Assembly: GCA_016786495.1 (NCBI GenBank)
Contig: JAEUUJ010000019.1
Span: forward strand, 1-64,000
Length of the DNA stretch: 64,000 nucleotides
Direction of reading: 5' to 3'
DNA from: Cyclobacteriaceae bacterium
GTDB lineage: Bacteria > Bacteroidota > Bacteroidia > Cytophagales > Cyclobacteriaceae
In this document: positions 16,937-25,500 of the stretch, piece after piece
How the letters are laid out: each line of letters starts with the position of its first letter
Numbering within the stretch: position 1 is the first letter of the stretch
Notes under the pieces: generated by a model
What the model saw: only the letters and a program-made list of their open reading frames with translations
The model's database searches: none
What the model was told of the DNA's origin: nothing
Position numbers and translations under genes: made by a program

Positions 16937-17500
16937 TTAACGGTTAGGGATTGCCAGGATACAACGTTCGGTTTTTAGAATTTCCTGCGCACGGGCAACT
17001 TCGATGTGCGACCGGGCATCATCCATCTCTTCTTTTACCTTGGCGCGGATTTCTTTCATTCGCATGGCCTCGATAAAGCGCTTTACCTCTTCCGTGTTTT
17101 CAAGAATCAATTTCGGAACGGTTGCGGGTTTATCGTCATCACCTTTGGCGACCATGATAAAGTAAGACGAGTTTGTATGTTTCACGAAATTTGTTTTCAC
17201 GTTCAGCGCCTCTACCCGAATGCCTACAATGAGCGATGAACGGCCAACGTAATTTACCGATGCATGTAACGACACCAGTTCGCCTACTTCAACGGGCTGC
17301 AAAAAATCCACACTGTCGACCGATACCGTAACACAATACGTTCCCGAGTGTTTGCTTGCACAGGCATAGGCAACCTTGTCCATCAGCGAAAGCAAAATGC
17401 CACCGTGAATTTTTCCGCCAAAGTTGGCGTAGGCCGGGATCATCAGCTCGGTGATGGTGGTCTGCGAGAAGCGGACCGGCCGTGCTTCATCTATATTCAT
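16937..17500 (-). CDS. Acyl-CoA thioesterase, hotdog fold
   Basis: A 187-aa protein with one hotdog domain. The stretch NFGGKIHGGILLSLMDKVAY is the substrate-binding helix region of the YciA/BACH group, followed by SVDSVDFLQPVEVGELVSL. These enzymes hydrolyse acyl-CoA to fatty acid and CoA. The C-terminal 50 residues form a charged helix that could aid oligomer contacts. It is the second gene of the minus-strand run, 43 bases behind the Nudix gene. Confidence 0.88.
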   Translation of the reverse strand: MNIDEARPVRFSQTTITELMIPAYANFGGKIHGGILLSLMDKVAYACASKHSGTYCVTVSVDSVDFLQPVEVGELVSLHASVNYVGRSSLIVGIRVEALNVKTNFVKHTNSSYFIMVAKGDDDKPATVPKLILENTEEVKRFIEAMRMKEIRAKVKEEMDDARSHIEVARAQEILKTERCILAIPNR

Positions 17501-17543
17501 AGGGGGTACGGTAAAACAATGAAGTTACTGGAATCCGGTGGCA

Positions 17544-18086
17544 TTAAAAATTTTTGAGCCGGGCTACTTTTAGTATTCCGGCTACGCTCATGCTGTCGGT
17601 TATTTCTCCCCGCATCACCATGTCGATTGCCACCTTGAATGGCACCTTTTTTACAACCAGATCGGCTTCCGTTTCTTCCAGTTCATTCGCGCCAAACGAC
17701 AGTTCTTCCGCCAGGAAAATGAAACCTTCTTCATCGGTAACCGAGTTGGAGGTGTGAAAGGTCATAATCTGTTCCCATCGCGCAGCCATCATGCCAGTCT
17801 CCTCCTTTAGTTCGCGTTTGGCTGAATCAAGCGGCAGTGTGCCTAGCGGACAACCACCTTCCGGTATTTCCCAGGAATATGCGTTGAGTGTATAGCGGTG
17901 TTGCCCCACCAGCCACGTATTGCCATCCTGATCGAGTGGTACGATTCCGATTGCCTTATTCTTGAAGTGAACTTTGCCGTAAATTCCGTTGCCTCCGGCC
18001 GGATTGATAACCTGATGCTCCTCCAGTTTAATCCAGTTATTTTCATACACATCACGGGTCGAGAGCGTTTTCCACGGGTTAGTCAT
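17544..18086 (-). CDS. NUDIX hydrolase, ADP-ribose pyrophosphatase-like
   Basis: A 180-aa protein resembling the NudF/ADP-ribose diphosphatase group (SWEIPEGG upstream of the box, and VGQHRY). The Nudix box spans GGCPLGTLPLDSAKRELKEE followed by TGM. The catalytic core RELKEETG is intact, but the first glutamate of the consensus (GX5E) is a threonine here. That may shift metal or substrate preference. It is the first gene of a six-gene minus-strand run; a perfect -7 element lies upstream at 18113-18120. It is divergent from rnhB. Confidence 0.87.
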   Translation of the reverse strand: MTNPWKTLSTRDVYENNWIKLEEHQVINPAGGNGIYGKVHFKNKAIGIVPLDQDGNTWLVGQHRYTLNAYSWEIPEGGCPLGTLPLDSAKRELKEETGMMAARWEQIMTFHTSNSVTDEEGFIFLAEELSFGANELEETEADLVVKKVPFKVAIDMVMRGEITDSMSVAGILKVARLKNF

Positions 18087-18112
18087 AGCACAGTTTTTAA
18101 ATCGAGATATTT

Positions 18113-18120
18113 CAAATATA
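18113..18120 (-). promoter_or_regulatory. -7 element of the Nudix-to-TPR minus-strand unit
   Basis: On the minus strand this reads TATATTTG, a perfect match to the Bacteroidota TAnnTTTG -7 consensus. It lies 26 bases upstream of the Nudix start codon. No clear -33 TTTG is seen at the standard distance. Confidence 0.55.
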
Positions 18121-18158
18121 CGTTTGAATTTTGAAGCCCGAATTTTGATTTTTGCAGG

Positions 18159-18761
18159 ATGCTGAAGTCGTGCTTTTCACCTACGTTAATTGAAGCCGGT
18201 TGTGACGAAGCCGGACGCGGGTGCCTGGCTGGCCCCGTGGTGGCCGCAGCGGTGATTTTGCCGAAGGATTACACCCATAAGAAATTGAACGACTCGAAGC
18301 AGCTTACGCGGGAAGACCGCGAACTCCTGCGCACCGAAATTGAGCGGGATGCCATTGCATGGGCCATCGCGGAAGTAACCTGCGATGAGATCGATGTGAT
18401 TAACATCCTGAATGCCTCGTTCAAGGCCATGCATCGGGCAATCGACAAACTCACACACAAACCGGAACTTTTGCTGATTGACGGAAATCGATTTAATCCG
18501 TATGCCGCGATAAAGCATGAGTGCATCATTAAAGGAGATGCGTTGTACCTGTCAATTGCGGCTGCCTCCGTTTTGGCTAAGACTTATCGCGATGACTACA
18601 TGCTCAAACTTGCGCAGCAATTTCCCGGATATGGATGGGAAACGAACGTAGGCTACCCTACCCAACAACATCGTGATGGTATTCGTGAACTGGGTATCAC
18701 ACCGTTTCATCGCAAATCGTTCACGTTACTTCCCGATCAGCTGGAGCTGTTCGAAGACTAA
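18159..18761 (+). CDS. rnhB: Ribonuclease HII
   Basis: A 200-aa cytoplasmic endonuclease that cuts the RNA strand of RNA-DNA hybrids, including single ribonucleotides misincorporated in DNA. The signature [14 protein letters not shown] carries the catalytic D16 and E17. LLLIDGNRF supplies the third acid and [15 protein letters not shown] the fourth. The length is normal. The NRDE gene starts 12 bases after the stop and is probably cotranscribed. Confidence 0.95.
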   Translation: MLKSCFSPTLIEAGCDEAGRGCLAGPVVAAAVILPKDYTHKKLNDSKQLTREDRELLRTEIERDAIAWAIAEVTCDEIDVINILNASFKAMHRAIDKLTHKPELLLIDGNRFNPYAAIKHECIIKGDALYLSIAAASVLAKTYRDDYMLKLAQQFPGYGWETNVGYPTQQHRDGIRELGITPFHRKSFTLLPDQLELFED

Positions 18762-18772
18762 TTATTTTATTC

Positions 18773-19540
18773 ATGTGCCTGATTTTTATTTCCGTACAGG
18801 AACACCCTCAGTATAAACTGGTCATTGCAGCGAATCGGGATGAGTTTTATCAACGTAAAACCGCACCCGCGTCTTACTGGCATGATCATCCGGAAATATT
18901 GGGTGGTCGTGATCTCGAAGCACAGGGTACCTGGATGGCAATGAATAAAAACGGCCGGATAGCAATGGTTACAAACTATCGTGATATCCGCAACATCAAA
19001 TCGGTGGCACCTTCCCGGGGAGCTTTGGTGACGGATTATTTGCTGCAAAGCAACGCGCCTGAGCATTATCTCAGAGATGTTGAAGAAAAGGGAAAAGCAT
19101 ACAACGGCTTTAACCTGGTAGTTGGATCGGGTGAGGAGCTATGGTACAATTCAAACTATCGGGAAGGCGTTCACAAACTTTCACCCGGCTTGCACGGCTT
19201 AAGTAATCACCTGCTTGATACACCCTGGCCTAAGGTGGAACGCGGTTTGGATAAAATGAGGGGTATTATGAAGGGAAGTGATCTGTCGATCGACTCTTTA
19301 TTTACGGTTTTATTTGATGATGTAATTGCGCCTGACGACAAACTTCCGGACACAGGCGTTGGTCTGGAACGCGAACGGATGCTGTCGTCTATGTTTATTA
19401 AGAGTCCCGGCTACGGTACGCGATGCTCAACCGTTGTGCTCATTGATCGGAACGATCACGTGCAATTTTCGGAGCGCGTATTCAATCTCCAGACATTTTC
19501 CTATACCCAGCAGGATTTTCAATTCGACATCGGGAAATAA
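18773..19540 (+). CDS. NRDE family protein (TANGO2-like)
   Basis: A 255-aa protein with the family-naming motif AANRDEFYQR at about residues 20-29, and GGRDLEAQGTW and GRIAMVTNYRD following. Cys2 directly after the initiator Met could serve as an N-terminal nucleophile, as proposed for this fold. Eukaryotic TANGO2 is linked to heme or lipid handling, but no bacterial role is established. It sits in an operon with rnhB and ends at a strong bidirectional terminator. Confidence 0.87.
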   Translation: MCLIFISVQEHPQYKLVIAANRDEFYQRKTAPASYWHDHPEILGGRDLEAQGTWMAMNKNGRIAMVTNYRDIRNIKSVAPSRGALVTDYLLQSNAPEHYLRDVEEKGKAYNGFNLVVGSGEELWYNSNYREGVHKLSPGLHGLSNHLLDTPWPKVERGLDKMRGIMKGSDLSIDSLFTVLFDDVIAPDDKLPDTGVGLERERMLSSMFIKSPGYGTRCSTVVLIDRNDHVQFSERVFNLQTFSYTQQDFQFDIGK

Positions 19541-19541
19541 A

Positions 19542-19569
19542 AAAAGCCCCGCGATTTCGCGAGGCTTTT
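19542..19569. terminator. Bidirectional terminator
   Basis: AAAAGCC and GGCTTTT flank an inner CGCGA/TCGCG stem, giving a strong hairpin with A/T runs on both sides. It lies between the convergent NRDE gene and the first giant T9SS gene, 20 bases past the stop codon of the latter. Confidence 0.88.
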
Positions 19570-19588
19570 GATTTGTGTTTTTCAATTT

Positions 19589-22500
19589 TTATTTCACCAA
19601 CAATTTGAAGGCTTCACCGCGACTGGTGCGGATGATATACATTCCGTTCGGTAAGCCTGTTGCATCAAAGCTGTCGACTTGTTTGTACTGCCGAACCGGT
19701 TTGTTCAGGTTGTTGTAGATAGTCACGTTTACGGTTCTGTTGAAATTAACCACGCTGTTCCGGGTCAGATCAACCGGGTTAGGATAGGCCACAAACGGCT
19801 CCACGATGCTTCCGGTTCCGGTATTCTCAACTCTTCTGATCTCCGAATAGCTGGATGTTCCGTCAAAATCAACCTGCTTGAGGCGGTAGTAAGAAACGCC
19901 CGTCATCGGATTTTCATCGATGATAGAATAATCGTGAGGCTTGGTAGATGTACCCGCTCCTTTTACCTCACCGAGGTATTCGAAATCTTTGCCGTTTTGT
20001 GAGCGTTCAATCTCGAAGCGATCGTTGTTGGTTTCGGACGCGGTATGCCACTTCAACAACACGGTATTGAAATCTGTCATCGAAGCGGTAAACGAAGTCA
20101 GTTCAACCGGCAGCGGGTTCGCCAGGTTAGTTGATCCCAGGGTGATGATCTTTTCACTGAACGACACGTTGGTAGCAGAGGTAAAGTCGCCCTGACCTTG
20201 TGTGTGTCCTGCAAGGAAGTTGATACCCCCGAAGTTATCCCACAGCGAAGTAGTTGTATTCCAAACCACCACTTTCAGCGATTCACGGTTTGACGTGTTT
20301 GATGACACATCGCTTTCGATACCCCAGCTTAAACCAACTTGTGCATTGGCATCGGCAGGAGCAGTGTTGTCGGCCACCTTCCAGTATTCACCACCCGAAA
20401 CAATGATTACAGAGGGATCGGATGAAAGCTGATTGGTAACACCCGGTTCAAGCAGGCGTGCATTTCCGATGAAGTATTCGGCATACCAGGTTAAACCACC
20501 CGCAGATACGTTGTTCACTTTGGCATACCTCCAGCGGTTCACCTTTCCAATCGGGAAGGAGAAGCTCGCGCCAGAATTCATCACTTTATAAAGTCGGCCG
20601 TTTACAAATGAATTCGGTCGGCCGTTGGCAGGAGTTACGGTTGCAGAGGCGTTCAACTTGAAGGTTGTCGCGCCCGGGTTGATCATACCGTTGGTGAGCA
20701 GTAATTCGTTGTTGATATCCACATTTCCGGAAAGATTCAAACCGAATGTGTTATCAAGTTCAAGCCGGTGAATTTGTGAAGCTCCGGTAAAGTTACCGTT
20801 AATGAGTTGTGTGGTGGTACCATTCAGCAACATCTTCACCGTTCCTGATCCACCGTTGAAGGTTCCGCCAGTCATAATCAAACTTCCTTTCAAAATCAGA
20901 TTACCACCTGAACCCACGTTAAACGTACCGCTGCTGATGAACAGGTCGCGTGTTATGATGCGGTCACCGCCCGATACACTTACAAAAGTACCGCCGGTTA
21001 CATTCAGGTCTCTGCCCACGGTGAGTGTACGGTTTCCATTGCTTTTGTTAAACGTACCCGTGATCAGGTTAAAGTCGCGGTCAATCAAGATTGCCCGGTT
21101 GTTACTGTTGAACATAGACGGTCCGTTGATCACCAGATCATTACATACGTGCAGATCGTTGTTTGCCAGTAAGCGGTCACCACCACCTGACAGCGTAAGG
21201 TTTCGTACTTCGGTAATACCCCCGAGGATGTCGTACAAACCGGTTCCGGAATACTCCAGTGAACCACCGCTGCAACCAAAGAAGTCGTCAAAGAATCCGG
21301 CTGGTAAAACCGCGCTGGTCGTGTTGCTGGAAATTTTCAGCGTTCCGGTTCCACTTACGATTCCAAGACGGTGGCCGTAGGTTTGGTCTACATCAAGTGT
21401 ACTTCCGTTTTGGATAACGGTTTTGTATAACCTAACCGAGTTTACGTTGAAGTCGAGTTCATGCCCGTTGTTCACCACTACAATCGCTCCGTTAGGAATA
21501 CCTGCGGGCTGCGGACTGAATATGGTCGGATCGGTAATATCTCCGCTGGCGATGGTTTGATACACCGGTACGTTGTCCGGAATAGCCGAGTCAACTCCGG
21601 CAAAATAGTCGCCAGAAACCAAGTCGTCTGTGACGCCTGAGAATGAGAACGTCAACGTCTTGGCAGGTGTGTTAATAACCCCGGAAGATTTATTGATGGC
21701 TTCGGTTGGGTTGTTATCGGTAAGAATGCTGGCGGTGATATAGTTTGCCTCAGTGTACGGAGTTGTTACCTCAACATAGGCTGCATCATAAACCATCACG
21801 GCATCGGCACTGAATGATGTGCTGATGTTGTCAGCATCAATCGTGTAATAATATTGTAGCACGTTATCGATGTCAACGATTTCCGGATCCGGAGCTTCCG
21901 AATCTTCCACAATGGAAGGGTGTGCCTCTTCTGCTGTACGAATGGTGATCGTTGGAGCCACTGCACCGGTTGTCTTGCCAGGTGAACCAAAGTTAAACGT
22001 AACCGGAGTATAGCGCGCCTGACCTACCGGGAACACAAAATCAACAGTATAGTTAGCCGGAAATACTTTGCGAACACCACTGTCGGAGAACGAACTGTTG
22101 GTGCGAATCATGTTTCCTACTGAGAACGGATTAACCGGTGTGATCAATGCAGTGTTGGTGAGCAACAACAGGTTACCGCCCACATCAAACACTCCGTTTT
22201 CCAATCGTAATTGATTGCTGATGCTGAACTTGTAGCCCTGGCCATCCGGAATTTCAACTCCGCTTGAATTGCGGATTGTAACAATGCTCAACGCTGAAGT
22301 TGAGAGGTTATCGGAGCGGCTTAACGTTTGTTTTGCTGTTCCTTCAAACACCAAACCTAAGCCGGATGTACTCGTCATCGTTGCATCAAACACCACATTT
22401 TGCTTGGCGACCAGATAGTTGGTACCGGTGGCAATCGTTCCCGCCAGTACCCGAAGCTCATTGTTCACGATCAGGCTGGTGGATAACGTTGTTTGTGCAG

Positions 22501-25500
22501 TACCTGTTTTGTCCAATTTATAGATATCAAATACACCGTTTCCTGACACACTTCGGATTGAAGCACCAGTAGGGTTAAGAATTGTTTTATTTCCGCTTGC
22601 GGTATATACCCCGTTATTTACAAAGTTATTTCGAAGGGTAACATCAAAGCCCTGCGCGTTAAAGGTTGCCCCGTTGTTGATCGTTAATACACCTCCCAGA
22701 ATTAACGGTTGCGTGTATAGCTTAACAATGGGATCGTTGCTGCTAGTGTTATCGATCGTTAACGCGCCAAATACCTGATTCGTTTTGATACCAATATTTT
22801 TTGCACTCAGTGAGTTTGGAGTGTTTGCATTTCCGATCGTAAGCACCTGTGTTACCGGGAAGCTGTATGTTGTCGGTTCGATGAGTATGGACGGAACAAA
22901 TGCGCTGTTGATACCCTGAACGATGGTAAGCGATCCGCCCGTGTAGGTAAAGCGACTGTTTGTGTTAACAATTTCAAACACTCCGCGGTTTGTTTGAGAC
23001 GCTGCGTTTTTGGCCACCGTTACGGATCCTCCTGTCTGGATATATTTCAGAATACCCGCGGTTGACGTAAGGCCGCGTCTGATTTGTGATCCAACAATCA
23101 ATCCCCCTGAACTAATCTCCAGTTGGGCACTACCACTGGCAGAGTATTCAATGTAATTGTTTCCTCCGTTAACGGCATCGTCCATGTTTACAATACCACC
23201 CGCAACACGAAGTAATCCGTCAAGCAGGATTCCCGTGTTGGCACCCGATACGTTCACCTGGCCCTGGCGGATCTCGAGCCCGGCAGTTGACGGAATGGAG
23301 AAGTCGCCATTACCCGTTGTGAGGTTAAAGCTTATACCGGAATTGTCTAATATCAAAAGACCGTTTCTAAGTTGCAGGGCTTTGGTAGCTGCATTGGTCG
23401 GGCCGTTCAGCGTGAAGTTCGATGAGATCGTCATCGTTGATGCCGTGCTGGTGCCTTTATTCATCTCAATCCGGTACAAGTCGACTGCACCTGCACCGGC
23501 ATTTGTAAACGTATTGGTTGTCGCGCCTGTGAATTCCAGAACCACGTTGTTGTCAGCCGCTCCGTTGGCGCTGAACAAATCAATCACCCCGTTTGTGATC
23601 GTGACGTTACCGCCAATCGACAACCGGTGGGTGAGGGTAGACGGAGTTGTATTAAGCACAGCAATTTCATTTTGACCAGAGCCAACGGCGTTCATGATCA
23701 GATCTCCTGTTACCGCTACCGAATAGTTGCTGCCTGTTGTTGAGAATTCCAGACGGCCTGGTGTGTTATCGCTGAATATCAGGTTACCACCCACGGTCAC
23801 GTTGCCGCCCACCCGGAAGTTAGCCTGTTGATTGATCAACAAATTTCTTCTGACAATAATGTCGGTAGGAATGGTTGCGCTTCTGCCAAATGAAGCAGTC
23901 CCGCCTTCAAAACGAAGGTTCGGGAACACGGAAGGGTTGGTTGGCAATACAACCAATGATCCGGCTTCCGAGAGATAATCGTACAAGCTGGTTACCTCGT
24001 TGGCAAAATCTCCGAAGTCACCAACAATTGTTGGTACTTGTGTGTTCGTGGCGCGAACCATCACTGTTCCAGGCCCTGACACTCTGCCGAAATTAACGCC
24101 CTGGTTTTCCTGAATGGTTAAGCGCGGCTGGAATGTACCTACCGGCACTGCCGCGAATACAACCTGAGCAGCTTGAGCCGTGGCGCTGTTTACATCAATC
24201 GCATGGTGGTTATTTGCTCCTGTATTGCCGGATCCGATGATTGCAACATCACCTGCCTGGGGGAAGCTCGCTGCTGCCGCACCGGTATGCGATACTGTTG
24301 ACCATGAAGAAGCCTGATCCCAACGCAATCCCGGGAAACCGGTAGCACCCGTACTGCGACTGTAGTAAATCGTTGGCGCTCCTGTAAATCTTCCGGTTGC
24401 ACCTGCGGTATAGCTTGCCGCGACAAGGGCAAATCCGGATCCCGGAAACGTACCTGCGGTAGATGCTCCGTTGAAGAAGATAATGTTGGTGGTTGTATTT
24501 ACGTCATTCGTTGCTCCATCGCTTGCCCGCGTAAAAGGAGTAGAATCGAGCACACGACCCGGTACATAGTTCGCTTCGGTACCGCCAACATCTGAATCTG
24601 CATAGTTAAAGTTGTACGCTACTGTAGGTGCCGCGGCAAAATCGCGTGAACGCACACGCCAGTAGTAGGACAAAATATCAGCTCCGCCACCGGAGTTTGT
24701 CGTAGCGAGAATCTCATCGGCCGGATTAACCTGGATGTATCCATCGTCGGTGAAACTCACGATCTGCACAACGGCTGGCGTATAGCGCAGACTCGCATTG
24801 GCATTTGTACCAATCGGGTAAGTTTTTGCACCAGCAGCATTAAAATATACTTCCAGGCCACCGTCTGAACCGAGACCTGCTGTCTGAATCATTTTCGTTG
24901 TTCCGAATCCGGAACCGGAAATTGATGCATTGGCACCGAGCATAACCAGTTTGTTGATGCCGATGTTGAAGACGCCATTGGTCATCGTTAACACACGTGA
25001 CACGTTCAGTGTTCCGGTGGTGAGGTTAATGCCGGCCGTGTTATCGAGTTCCAGGTTAAAGAATGTGCCGTTGTTCGATGAGATGGTTTGCGCAACGGTT
25101 CCGTTCAAAATAACTTTTCCTGCATTGGCCAAAATGCCAACGGTGGAATTGTTTACCACGTTTCCTTTCGCGCTCAGCACAAACGCACCGTATGACAATG
25201 TTCCGCGAATTGCGCTGAACGTTCCATTCATGACAACCGAAGCCGCAGGAGCGGTAACACCATTCTGCACATCAAGCGAAGCTGCAGTGGTAGTTTTTTC
25301 GAAGTAAAAATTATTGAATGTTCTGGCAGAACCACCCAGATTCAGAATACCATTCGCTGACCCGGTAAAGCGGGTTGTGTTTGTTCCGGTGGTATAGGTT
25401 GCACCGGAGTTAATAAAGAAATCTTTTCCGAGTTCAACATCGACTCCCTGTGCGTCAAGAGTTGCGGCAAATGGAGCATTGTCAATCGTTAAACTGTTCA

